Program-made: the position numbers and the translations under genes
Assembly (NCBI GenBank): GCA_025677815.1
Contig: JAIXMP010000006.1
Location: 682,001 to 746,000 of the forward strand
From: Phascolomyces articulosus
Lineage: Eukaryota > Mucoromycota > Mucoromycetes > Mucorales > Lichtheimiaceae
Reading direction: 5' to 3'
DNA length: 64,000 nt
Shown here: positions 45,468 through 56,875 of the stretch, in pieces
Numbering within the stretch: the first letter of the stretch is position 1
How the letters are laid out: each line of letters begins with the position of its first letter
Notes under the pieces: generated by a model
Told to the model about the DNA's origin: nothing
Database searches by the model: none
What the model saw: only the letters and a program-made list of their open reading frames with translations

Positions 45468-48312
45468 TTAGAAGGAGATGCAATTGTCGTTGTCGTTGTC
45501 GTGATCATTCTCATCCTCATCAGCATCGTCACTGCAATTTTCAGTAGTCAAATCAAATACAGTCCTGGTCCGGTCGTTCTTTGGTGTGAAGAAAATAAAA
45601 TGATGTTGACTTGTCTCAGAAGGTATAGTACTGGTTCGTTTATGATTCGCTTCTTGGCGTTTCTTTTCCGATAAAGCTGGGGCTGCTAATTGAATGATCT
45701 TATCGATATTTGACTATCAAATACAATCAACAATTGAGTAAAGACAAAACTCCTTGTAAACTATAAAACAAACAAAGCAAAAAAATAAAAAACCACAATA
45801 CCTTCCATGTATAGAGCAGCTGCACCGACTTTTTGAACCGTTTATTGATATCATAGAGCGCAGTTGGGACAAACATATCACCCACCTTTGCAAGAATGAA
45901 AGTACCTCCTTCCTTGCGAAGCATATTAAGGGTATCAGTCCGTCCTATAATAATTGTAATCGTTTACATCGATAAGTGAACATATACGTAAATATGTAAG
46001 ACACAGCAAGCCAAAGTGACATCGATGTACGCACCTATCCAGTCCATGTATGCGATACACATCTTTTTCGAATCAAACCCTTCATCCGGATCATATGGTA
46101 AATCCAGTAATGAGTCAAGTATGCAGCAATTTGTTCGGACGTTCTTGCACTCTTGTTTTTTTGCTGTGATGGGAGTTGCGTTGTTCGCTTTCCACTCGCA
46201 CGATGAAATACTTTGGTCCTGTAACGATACTAACATATCGACCTTGCGACCCATTATATTGTGAACGGCACTAATTACCCTATTGCATCCGTACTCTTTC
46301 TCATTCTCTTCACGAACAGTCTTTGACTCGTTACATGCTTGTTCTCCTCTAAATATAACAAGTAAATATACGTATAAATAAGTATAATGACAAAATTACA
46401 AGAAAACAACCAAAAATAATATGAAATATATTATAACTGGAGAAACACATACAACTGGAACCTAAACTTTTTCCCACGGAAAACAATCTTGATAACATTT
46501 GCACAATCAGCCATACAGTCCAATTCTGACTCTTTTCCAGCAGGCTTGTGAGTAATGTTCTTAATCCTATGGGAAACAAGTGGTAAACAATTAGATCAGA
46601 CACGCTTTGCAATAAAACAATAAATCAATTATGTAGCCACCTACAAGAATTCAAGTATGTCGATAATTTGTAATTCTTGGGAATCAAAGTAAATTTGTAT
46701 TTCTTCGACCTTCTTCATGGCTAAATATACAAGTGCTTCATGTTTTGGAGAACGGGTACAATCAGAAGATGTATCATTCAATATCTATATAATAAAGAAT
46801 GGTTGGTTGGGATATGTGTTGCACAACGAACCCATCCAGTCGTTTACTTACATTTATTACCCTATCAAAGATTTCATCTGATTTAGGCGTAAGTTTTACC
46901 ATCTCTATTGTCGGTTGATCGCATAAGCTTCTCCAACGAGAATCAGAAAATGAGTTTTTCATATAACGAGCGACCCAATCATGAGCGAGGTCAATTACAC
47001 CTGACAGTGTTATTCTATTATAATGTATTTGTCAGTACCAAAAGTATAATCATACTATATATTGAAAAAAAATCCAATACCGTTATATTTGTTCTAATAA
47101 CTCATCCGCATCATGCCATCCTTCCATAATAGAAATGGACATACGATTCAAGTTGTCCAAATCCGTAACATACAGTGCACGCATTGAGTCAATTATATCA
47201 TTTGATGGTTCATATTGATGGTTGAGTTGCTAGAACAAATTGAACTCGACATTAGTATACCATATACACCTAAATTATAGCAATAACCGTCCAAATGTGC
47301 TTACCAACTTAAATGCCCAGCGGAAAAGTTCATGTCGAGTCAAATCCCCACTTTTCAAGCTTGACTGTGCCTCCTCGAAATAGTCGGTCGCAGCATCGTC
47401 AGTAGCGTCATCAATAATATCATTGTTACGAGCACTCAAACCACAGCCCCCTTCAAGAATGTCCTCATCATTATCTTCTTCATCACCACTCAATAAATTG
47501 TGACCGCCATCACCACTCGATACATTGCGACCACCATCACCATAGGTTTCATAATTATTATGCAAGATATTACCACCACCAAGATCATTATCATTGCGCT
47601 CATCTAATTTCCTATTAATTGCTTGAGTTTCTTTGTTGAGCGTAGCAGTAATAAGTCTTGTCTAAAATAATAATAAATTATTTAGCACAACAAAAAGTGG
47701 ATCAAAACACGCTGCTACAAGAAACGCGACAAGAAATACAATACAAAGAAAAAACAAACCTCTGCAATACGGCGTTCTTGGTTAGTAGCTGCATTCAATC
47801 TTTTTTTTCGCCAAAAGTCAGCAATCACTGGGTCACGGCTGGCAACTATAAAGAGGAAGAGAAACAGGATATCAATATATATTTATATATATAAGTTACA
47901 TCTATCGATCCATCAACTATTTTCCTTTACACACGACATACCTTTCAAATCTCTTTTTAATCTTATAATTCTCTTCATTCGGGCGCTTGATTTCAACAGA
48001 ACTTTTGTCAAGGTTTTTAAATCATCAGAAAGTTCAAGATGAGCACTATATTTACCAATGGCAGGATTGTGTTTGACTGATGCTTCATCGAAATTATAAA
48101 CGGTCCAATTACACCAGTTTTGTTCTATCCAAAAATCTTAATAAGATTGTTAGCTATCTGATTATCAGATAGAACAGCCAAGCAAGTATTATAATAGATA
48201 TACCTGGAAGATTTAGCCTATCTCTTATTTCCTTGATTTTATCGCTTTCATCGATACGCGCCTTTTTATTTTTTTCATTACAAGATGTTGTTTCTTGTTT
48301 TCTCTTTGACAT
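45468..48312 (-). pseudogene. Eleven-exon PD-(D/E)XK-like gene with two disabling lesions
   Basis: Minus-strand exons: 48312-48205, 48136-47942, 47845-47760, 47661-47305, 47229-47081, 47014-46852, 46784-46645, 46566-46453, 46348-46035, 45944-45802 and 45713-45468. Exons 2-11 join in matching phase, so this is a real gene structure of about 670 codons. Exon 1 is one base short (108 nt where phase demands 109), putting a stop after DESDKSRK. Exon 5 carries TAA at 47085-47083. Exon 2 has a helical basic stretch (SSARMKRIIRLKRDLK). Exon 9 holds GRKVDMLVS, then SSCEWKANN and KNVRTN, matching the D-x(n)-E-x-K pattern of PD-(D/E)XK nuclease folds. It resembles a Mucorales-expanded family of unknown role (memory, not search). 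Confidence 0.7.
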
Positions 48313-48547
48313 AATGTATAAACTTTAGAGAGATTGTCGGGTAATAGAGTAAAAAAAGAAAGAAAAATAAAAAGGAGGCGGGAATTATGTAGCTACTTAA
48401 CTACTCAAGAATCTTATTTACGAAAGATAAACCTCTGTTACTTATCTTCGATAATAATATATATAAAAAAAGGGAGAGCGTGGGTTTCATGCATTTACAG
48501 CCATTCTTCACCGCAGCATTATAAATTTATGCTTGTGTGTCATCCCA
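48313..48547. other. Upstream region of the nuclease-like pseudogene
   Basis: AT-rich presumptive promoter lying between the pseudogene start and the left end of the long-TIR element. No gene is seen. Confidence 0.35.
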
Positions 48548-49727
48548 GGCAGACAGATCTCCCAGCTTAAATTCTGCATAAGTGGGCACCTCCATAAAAC
48601 ACCCTGAGATAGAAAGTGGGCAACCTACTTCACCTCTCTTTTTTGACCACCGCACGTAGACCCATGACTCAGCTGGAAATAAAACCCAGCTGTTAATTAT
48701 TTTAGAACCACTGTTCCTTATAACATATGAAGCCTTATTTCCTGATGGTATAATTAAAAATGACGTTCAAATAATAAATTATTATAATATGAATTGCCTT
48801 TTGGCTTTTCAAGTATCTTTTGCATGTATAGGTTTTAAGTAATAGTGAATAATGATATAGTTGTTGCTTATAGATCCTGATCATGCTTTTGTATATTCTC
48901 AGGTGTAACCATCACATGTATTACCAATTAGAAAAGGTCCGTGCGAGTGACGCGTGAATAAGAATGGAATGTATCATTTTCTCGTATGGAGTTTCTTTTC
49001 ATCGATTATATAATGTATATTTGACTTACCTAATTTAATTTTTACTGATCTGGTAGACTCGCAAAATTTGAATCTAGATCCACGAAATCTAACGGAAAAA
49101 TTTGTGCATGCTGGCAATAACGGATTGGTAGTAAAAATTGAATTGTAATAATGAAATATGTATAAAGATATAAAAATAATAATTAAATAGAGTAATACGA
49201 AAAGTAAGATAATAAGCAAAATAGATCATAATGAGAATAATAATAAGAAAGCATAAGCAAGTAAAATATGTGTAAAGAATAAAAGAAAAATGAAAAACAT
49301 AGCCATAACATATTATAAATTTGAGGTGTCGTAGGGTTCCCAAATTACTCTTCTAAGTCTTAAGCTGCATCAAGTTTATGCTGCAAATTTTCAGCTTCAT
49401 CTTCCCCAAGCTCCAACGCCAACAATCTACTCAAAATAATTGCACAGTCTTCCATCGATGCATCCTCCGGACGTTCATCACTTCATTTTCCTCTCGCCTC
49501 TTGTTGCTGTTGGGAGTAAAATGTGCCATAATGATTAAAGAGCAAAGAAGCAGAAAGAGTAGTAAACTCTTACACGAATTAAATTACACAAAAAGCGTGT
49601 GGTGGACAAAAAAGAGAGTGGGTAAAGTAGGTTACCCCACTTTCTGTCTCAGGGGGTTTTATAGAGGTGCCTACTTGTGCACACAAAACTTTAGAGAACA
49701 GATTTTAAGTTGAGAGATCTGTCTGCC
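48548..49727. mobile_element. 1.18-kb element with >100-bp terminal inverted repeats
   Basis: The left arm (48548 to about 48655) begins GGCAGACAGATCTC, and the complement of the right arm (49727 to about 49610) begins with the same 14 bases. Both then share TAAAACCCCTGAGAAGAAAGTGGG-like and CTCTCTTTTTTG segments, with one indel of about 20 bp. Each arm has a TATAAAA-like box pointing inward. Inside, on the minus strand, an ATG at 49529 opens MAHFTPNSNKRREENE; after a one-base shift the frame continues to LELGEDEAENLQHKLDAA and a stop at 49360. That looks like a frameshifted small gene carried by the element. No transposase is recognised and no target duplication is clear. Confidence 0.65.
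49360..49529 (-). pseudogene. Small frameshifted coding remnant inside the long-TIR element
   Basis: Two overlapping minus-strand frames read as one protein if a single base is restored near 49480: a basic N-terminus (MAHFTPNSNKRREENE) and an acidic helical C-terminus (DERPEDASMEDCAIILSRLL followed by ALELGEDEAENL). It lies about 130 bp downstream of an inward TATAAAA-like box in the right arm. I do not recognise the family. It may also be a first exon whose splicing I cannot see. Confidence 0.4.
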
Positions 49728-50640
49728 ACTGGTGCCAGAAGCTATGGTAACTGGGAACATTTTCAAAACACACAGACCATTATTTTGTACCTATTGACAA
49801 CAAAATTTTATATAATTCATACACAATATGCAAGGCATGATAAATAGTTTCGATAGCCATGAAAACATTGGCCATTGGTAATAAAATTCTTTTACGCCTA
49901 TCTTATATCGATTCGAATATCACCTGGTTTTTGAAAGGAAAAGAAGTGAAGACATTACACGTTCGAATTTATATATAGTATTATTAATGATAACGTATAG
50001 CAGACATAGCAGACATGAAAAAAAAAACCCACAAAGACAGGTACTGTCCCAGCATACTATTATTTATGGAGAACCACAACAAGGAATTGAAATTTTAAGC
50101 TTTATTGTATGTATGAATAACTAAAAAGATGTCGGTAATAACAGTAAAGAGAAAAAGTGCCAATGTTCGTGAGAAGTGAGGCCAGTCTTGAACGAGACAA
50201 CGTTGGAAAAAAAAAATTCAAACAAATTCACCACCAGTAGCTGACGCTTCTCCATCCAAATACCCATTTTATAACCCTACAAGTTAAAGTTAAGAAGATT
50301 TATAGCATCAGCGTGAGATGTTCGATTTTCTTATTTCTTGTGTAATTAAAATCCACCCCATCAAAGTCAAACATCTTGTTTCTTATTAGAATATAATAAC
50401 ACACACAGATCTTACCTCAAGTTCTTTTTATTGATCGTTCACAAAATAAATTACCCAGTCTATAACTTGATACAGTCATATAATTAAATCAACAATCGGA
50501 AGTGCTGGTTCGATTAATACCTTGTGAATATAAAATAAAAAGTTGTTAATAAAATGTAGCAAAGGAAAAAAAAAAGAAAAAAGGAAAAGGAAAAGAAAAA
50601 CTTATCTTAAATCATCGTCTCCTGCACTATTTGGCAAAAA
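49728..50640. other. AT-rich intergenic
   Basis: No gene, repeat or motif that I can support. A/G-rich run near 50560-50600. Confidence 0.4.
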
Positions 50641-50641
50641 C

Positions 50642-50964
50642 CTACGCATCGCGCTCTGGGGAATTATAAAAAACCTCTCAGGCTACGATACTTCCCATTC
50701 CCGTATGGCTGTGGTAAAGCAAATGCTTCATCCCAGCGACGGATGTTTCTCAGGTAAAGTTCCTCACGGATCAAATCTGCAGGGCATGGTTTTGTACCAG
50801 ATGTTGCAGGCAATGCTACGCATCGCGCTCTGGGGCATTATTAAAAAAAAACCTCACAGGCTACGATACTTCCCATTCCCGTATGGCTGTGGTGAAGCAA
50901 ATGCTTCATCCCAGCGACGGATGTTTCTCAGATAAAGTTCCTCACGGATCAAATCTGCAGGGCT
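50642..50964. repeat. Tandem direct duplication of a coding-like fragment (2 copies)
   Basis: Copy 1 (50642-50789) and copy 2 (50816-50964) are about 95% identical by eye over 148 bp, separated by 26 bp. On the minus strand both translate as PADLIREELYLRNIRRWDEAF followed by PQPYGNGKYRSL, a conserved-looking peptide. In copy 2 the minus frame stays open upstream to about 51099 (through NKKVFAQPFNRNPWSFLHVV). I do not recognise the protein. It reads as the end of a gene or mobile-element ORF with its last segment duplicated, now without a start codon. Confidence 0.75.
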
Positions 50965-51364
50965 CGGATCGACAACTACATGTAAGAAGGACCAAGGATT
51001 CCTATTAAACGGCTGAGCGAAGACTTTTTTATTTAAAAATATCTCCGACCAATCAGATTTCGCGTGCGTGTTCAACACAAAAAACCGTTGGTATGGTCAT
51101 GTTTCACTTTTTTTTTCGCAAGAAAGGCAAATAATTAATAGTAGTTTTGAATGTAGATTTTTTTTAGTAGCCATATCATTATTTTAGCTCGATGCTAAAT
51201 ATTAGAAAATAATGTTGCAACATGATCAGGAAGGCAGATACAGAGCGTAAAATAACAAAAGGTCGTATTCTTATATTCAGACAAGATCAACCTCGCCAGT
51301 CTTTTTAATAATACCTTAGTTGCCATTTAACAGAGACTTTAAATAAAAACCATGTTTTAAACGT

Positions 51365-51830
51365 ATTAACAAAAAGAAGACAAATGCATATGAAACCAGC
51401 ATGATCACCATAGCCATCACAACCATCGATTTCCAGAGATATAGAAATTCCTTCATTCCTACTTATTGCACTAATAACAGCCGCCATTTTACCTCCGTCG
51501 TTCAATATAGAATATTCATCCACTCCACTGTTACCATTGCCACATCAACCTCCGTCACCATTATTATCATTATCATTATCAATAGCATCATCTACAATAC
51601 GATTACAAATATCTTTACATGCATCGCCACTTTGATAATGATTATCGTCAATGAAATTTTCTCATCCCGCTTTTTCCATTTTTATCATTATCATTGCGAC
51701 ACCTACCGTTGTTACCATTCAAATTAAATCTCACAACGACATAGACCACCACTTCAATATCAAATCCTTCATCATAATTATGTAATTCATCATCCAAATC
51801 CAGTATCATAGATTTCCAATGTATAAGTTT
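51365..51830 (+). pseudogene. Decayed duplicate of the forkhead gene's C-terminal tail
   Basis: This segment aligns by eye with 41325-41820, the Ser/Pro-rich end of the forkhead gene. Shared blocks in the same order and orientation include ATATGAAACCA, CCTCCGTC followed by CAATATAG, ATCAATAGCATCATCTACAA followed by ACGATTAC, and CATCATCCAAA-CCAGTATCAT. The copy is full of substitutions and small indels, with no long open frame and no DNA-binding domain. It is an old, non-functional partial duplication about 10 kb from its source. Confidence 0.7.
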
Positions 51831-52169
51831 AACAATAAAAGTAATAACAATGAAAGAATAAAAAAAAAGGAAATTAGGAAAAAGAAAGGAGATGGTAAGC
51901 CAAAAAAATATACTCTGGGATTATAATGCCATCCAAACGAAAATTTCATAATTTTGCTTTGTCATAACCATCCGCCTTTTTACCCGAAAATGTGGGTGAA
52001 TTGATAACATATTTATCCCCCACATGAAAGTGAAAAAAACTTTTGATACCAAAATTACCCTTGTTTTCCTTCTCTTCTTCTTGTTCCTTTTATTTTATAC
52101 TTGTTTTTTGTTCGTTCTTCTTCTTTTCATTATCTATTATTTTCATTATCATATATATATAACTAAACC
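51831..52169. promoter_or_regulatory. Promoter and leader of the carrier gene
   Basis: Non-coding stretch; the last 130 bp (52055-52165) are a T/C-rich leader ending in AACTAAACC ahead of the ATG at 52170. Confidence 0.4.
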
Positions 52170-53411
52170 ATGTCTGATACTACAACTACACCAAAAAATA
52201 TCGATATCATACCATTTGAAAAATACAAGCTGCCACCCGTAGGTCATGCAGTTTCGGGTGCTGTAGGTTCCACCATTGCAAACTTGTTCATTTACCCACT
52301 TGACATGTTAGTATGAGAAAAAAAAGGAATAGAGAAGCGTATGGTTTTGGTGTTCTATGGGTTATGGAATATTTTTGTTTTTTATACTTCCTTCCGTTTC
52401 CTCTTTTGGTTATTATTGTTTTTCACTTTTTGCTAATCTCGAAAAAACATAATAGATCCACCACCCGATTACAATTAGAAAACAAGACAAAGAAACGTGG
52501 ATTGTTGGAAGTGATTACATCGATTTACAAAGAAGGAGGTCTCAAAGCACTTTATGCAGGTCTTGGTGCTGATACCTTAGCTACGGTCTTGTCCAGCTTT
52601 ATCTATTTCTATTGTTATACTGCCTTGAGAAACGTACAAGAAAAATTAAACAAAAACTTGGGAAACCGTGCTCAATTAAATGTCGCTCAAGAATTATTTT
52701 TGGGTGCTGAAGCTGCCCTTATCTCACGTTTCTTTACAACACCTGTTTCAAACGTGACCACTCGATTACAAACCGCCTCCAGCAAGGACGAATATAAAAA
52801 GGGATTTTCAGAGATTGTAAAGGATATTTATAAAGAAAAGGGAATCAAGGGATTCTGGACAGGTTATCGTGCTTCCATCTTGTTAGTCTCCAATCCTTCC
52901 ATTACCTACTTTGTGTTTGAAAAGGCAAAAGCCTTTTATTTAAGAGCTTATAAAAAGACTTCCTTGGGTCCTTTAGAAGTCTTTTTGCTTTCTGCATTAG
53001 CAAAGACAGTAGCTACCATGGTGACGTATCCAGTTATTTTTATTCGAACCAATATGGTGGCAGATAGTAGTAAGAAGGAACAGCAAGAAGATGAAAAGGA
53101 AAAAGGAAGATCGGTTCAACAACAAAAGGAAGGCATGGTTGCATTAATAAAGCATGTGATCCAACGTGATGGTGTAGTGGGTCTTTATAAGGTAAGTAAT
53201 ATAACGCCATTATGACGAAAAATTGAGTGTATGAAATAAAAATCCTAATATTGACCAATTGCTTCATTCATTTATTCAGGGTATGCGAGCACAAATCACC
53301 AAGGGCTTTTTCAATCAAGGCATTATGTTTATGATCAAAGATAGAGTAGCAACTTATTTAACATTATTATTTTATACATCCATGATTATTACTCAAAAGA
53401 AACTTCAATAG
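52170..53411 (+). CDS. Mitochondrial-carrier-family protein, peroxisomal type (PMP47/ANT1/SLC25A17-like), 334 aa
   Basis: Six-helix carrier of the SLC25 family. Three exons: 52170-52306, 52456-53191 and 53280-53411. The first carrier signature is split by intron 1: YPLDISTTRLQ fits Px[DE]xx[KR]x[KR]. The second repeat has TTPVSNVTTRLQT, where Ser replaces the acidic residue, and the third has TYPVIFIRTNM, again without the acidic residue. These departures, together with the residue patterns EGGLKALYAGLGAD and FWTGYRASILLVSNPSITYF, match peroxisomal ATP/CoA/NAD carriers (yeast Ant1, Candida PMP47). Role: exchange of adenine nucleotides or cofactors across the peroxisomal membrane for beta-oxidation (family inference). 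The third matrix loop holds a Lys/Glu/Gln-rich insert. Confidence 0.9.
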
Positions 53412-54044
53412 TTTTTTTTCTTCTGGCTTTTTATTATAACACCATATAACAAATCATATCACATATACATATACTCTCACGCAATCATACACAAAAATAC
53501 ACACAATATGTACATCCTCCATTTCCCAATTTAATAATCAATGAAACAAAAAACTTATCAATTCTTTTCTTTTATCTACATTGACGTGTTTATCATGGAT
53601 AAATTATCTTACATAATCCTACCCGTAACAAAAACTATGCATATCTGTCTTTTAAAACAAGAAACGCTAGTCTGTCTTTTAAAAAGGTTAAATTTATTAG
53701 GCTATAGACGAATGAATAGGTTTGGAGAATCTCAAGATAACTAAGCGGACTAGTGCAGTTTCACGATTCCCCCCCCCCACATCATGGCAATTCATGGCCT
53801 TTGATCCCCCCAACTTGACCCTGACGCGTTGTCTTCTCGTGGCCCCTTTTGCTTTTTCGTGGCCCTAAGAGGTTTACATATATTCCTTCATGGCCCATAC
53901 TCACGGCCCTTTTAACTTTCTCATAACAAAAAAAAAGTATATAAAGGCAAAATAAAAAAATATACAAATTAATCTTCTCACCTTTTTTATTATTTTCCCA
54001 TCACTTTATATATCTACTTTTCTTTATAGCAAACAACAAAAATC
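53412..54044. promoter_or_regulatory. Promoter region of the lyase gene with GGCC motif cluster
   Basis: After 350 bp of AT-rich 3' flank, a C-rich patch contains five YRYGGCCY motifs: 53793-53800 (CATGGCCT), 53838-53845 and 53858-53865 (CGTGGCCC), 53889-53896 (CATGGCCC) and 53902-53909 (CACGGCCC). They stand out in an otherwise AT-rich genome and lie 135-250 bp before the ATG. A leader of C/T character follows. Role as binding sites is inferred. Confidence 0.45.
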
Positions 54045-55820
54045 ATGTCCAGTGTTATTGATTCATGTATTTTCAGAGATATTTTTGGTTCATCCGCTAT
54101 GCGAGGTAAAACAAAAAGAGTTTTATTCAAACAACTTTTTATCATATTACACAATATATTGACCCCAGTAAAAAAAAAACGGACTATATATATAGAAATC
54201 TGGTCGGATAAAGGTCGTACTGGTTATTATTTAGAATGGGAAGCAGCTCTTGCCAAAGTCCAAGCAAAATTAGGTATTATTCCTACAGAAGCATGTCAAG
54301 TGATTGTAAAACAATGTGAACAAGTCGATAACATTGATTTTGACAAGTTGAGACAACAAACCGAACTTATTGGGTACCCAGTATTGGGCGTCGTTCAACA
54401 ACTGGTTTCTTTGTGTCCTGACGGATTAGGAGAATGGTGTCATTTTGGTGCAACTACACAAGATGTCACGGATTCTGCTACAGTGTTGGCTATTCGTGCT
54501 TCACTTAATGTCATTGACAAGGAATTGGATGCGATCATGGCTGCTGTTGCTAAACTAGCTGAAACGCATCGATTATTACCAAGTAAAGTACCATCTTTCT
54601 TTTCCTTTGACCACTTCATGTAACATAGAAGCATCCTTTTCTTCATGTATTCACGAACAACATGGATATTTATTTATTTCTATTAATATAACAGTGGTAG
54701 CAAGAAGTAATTTACAACAAGCAGTCCCTATTAGTTTTGGGTTCAAGATGGCTCGATTATTAGCTACTTTACAACGACATAAACAACGTCTTATTCAGTT
54801 ACGTGAACGTGTCCTTACTTTGGAATTCAGTGGTGCTGCTGGTACATTGGCTACCTTGGATCAAGATGTAGCATTGACATGCCAAGAAGAACTTGCCAAG
54901 GAACTTGGGTTGAATCAACCTGAAATTGCATGGCATACTGAACGGGATCGCATTGCCGAAGTGGGAACCTTTCTGGGTATCCTCACAGGGACACTATCTA
55001 AGGCTGCTACAGATGTCAAGGTAAATAAATTCTGTGGTATCATTTGTCTGGTGGCTATTTGTGAAAAAGAATCTATAGAAAGCTCTTTAAGCATTACTCA
55101 AAGATTCTATTTAACTATTATTATAGTTAATGATGCAAACTGAAGTGGGAGAAGTATCTGAACCTTATGTACCTCATCGTGGATCCAGTTCAACTATGCC
55201 AAACAAATTTAATCCTATTAGTTGTGTTTATATTCATGCCATTGCCGGCACTGTACGACAGCAAGCAGCAGCCTTAATGGATGCTATGGTTGAAGATCAT
55301 GAAAGATCTACAGGTCCTTGGGAAATTGGTAAGCCTTTTTTTTTTTCATTGTTTATCTTGAGTAATTAATGAAAACATCAGAACGTTTATACTCACACTT
55401 TACCTTTTTTCATCATACGATATGATATCGCTAGAATGGATTGTTTTGCCTGAAGCTTTTATACTCACCGGAGGTGCTCTTTCACAAGCTAAAACGCTAT
55501 TTGAAGGACTCCAAGTTCACCCAGAGCGTATGGCCAAGAATTTATCCATGACCAAAGGACTGGTTGTCTCGGAAGCAGTCATGATGGGATTAGCACCTGA
55601 ATTAGGTCGTCAAACAGCGCATGATATTGTGTATGATGCCTGTCGTGCAGCTGTTACCAAGGATCATATGCTTGCCGACATTTTAAAGGAAAATCCTCAA
55701 GTCAGTAAGGTGCTTTCCGATGAAAAAATTGATTATTTATGTGATCCTGCCAATTATTTAGGTTTGAGTGGTACAATGGTTGATCGTGTATTGACCAATT
55801 ACAAGGAATCACTACATTAA
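54045..55820 (+). CDS. Fumarase/aspartase-superfamily lyase, 3-carboxy-cis,cis-muconate cycloisomerase-like, 453 aa
   Basis: Homotetrameric lyase-fold enzyme. Five exons: 54045-54105, 54196-54582, 54695-55020, 55127-55328 and 55435-55820; all phases close. Three conserved regions of the superfamily are present: GEWCHFGATTQDVTDSA, the central WHTERDRIAEVG, and the signature loop GSSSTMPNKFNP carrying the catalytic Ser. The N-terminus SCIFRDIFGSSAMREIWSDK and the EWEAALAKVQAKLGIIP helix match PcaB-type cycloisomerases better than adenylosuccinate lyase, which would have a longer N-terminal segment. Bacterial PcaB acts in the protocatechuate branch of aromatic degradation. No other aromatic-pathway gene lies nearby, so the substrate is uncertain. 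Confidence 0.88.
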
Positions 55821-56875
55821 ATAGCTATTTCTTATGACTACAATAGTGGTCGTTTATCTGGATTATTTTTGTACTATTACAATAGTTTAAAAAATTACAT
55901 ATCATCATCAATATTAACCAATATAATAAATAAACATGAGCATCCCATTTATAAATAGCTACTACTATAATTCCACAGCAAAGCGTAATCAAAGATCAGT
56001 TCGCAGACTGAAAGATAAAACATTCAAAAAAAAAAAGAAACTCGTGTCTGTAGTTTTGTAATACCCTCAACTATTCCTGTTGAAGTTTTTTACATGATTC
56101 AAGTAAAAGAGATTGCCCGATGAACTTGTAAAATCATATAAAGGTCTTCATTTTTATTCAGCCAAGCTAACCGCGGTTTAGTCAAAGTCGACGCTGCAAC
56201 GTGCAGATCACTTACTCTTTATAGATAGGTGAAACAGTTCAGGAACTGTCAGACAACTTTTAACATTTTTCCATAAGAACAGCGACATTGTCATTACTAT
56301 AATAAAAAAGTTTGATCATTTCGAAAACATATACCAAAAACATGCTATCTATCCTTTTCATAAATCTTCGCATATAATACATGGAAATACCACAACACTT
56401 GTTATTTTATTGACATGGTCTGTGCATCTGGAAGTGTTCCGTAAAAAAGTGGACCAAGAAAGAAAATTTTGATTAGAATTAAAAACAAAAGATCAATCTT
56501 TCAATGAATAAACGATTGCGTGTTTTTTAATTAAAGACTTTTTACATAAAGAAACTAAACTAATACGTAACATTAAATACGTTAAAAAAGTGCAAAGTTT
56601 ATTATTATTATTATGCCCATGACTACGTTCCAACTTGATCGAAGGAAAACGTTTGTAACTAAAGGACCTGTAACCAAAGGAAAATGTTTGCATGTAAGGA
56701 CCGTTGCTAGTAATAAAAAATTTCGCCAACAGATGTTGAAATCTAAAGGCTCAAAGGGGAATTAATGTTGAGATCTAAACAGCCAAAAGAGTTAGAAAGG
56801 CAAGTTTCCGAGGGGATCGCTTCCATCGGACCCTGGCGCATCTATTTCTTTCAAAAACAGTATGATTGATAATGT
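55821..56875. other. Intergenic, no gene seen
   Basis: 3' flank of the lyase gene and AT-rich spacer. A minus-strand frame at 56493-56729 is unconvincing. Confidence 0.45.

Noticed and set aside
45468..48312. Reading the nuclease-like locus as an intact gene by using donor GTTATT inside exon 5
   Set aside because: That donor fits the consensus poorly and does not repair the missing base in exon 1.
54439..54646. Antisense frame over the lyase gene
   Set aside because: Lies on the opposite strand of conserved catalytic exons.
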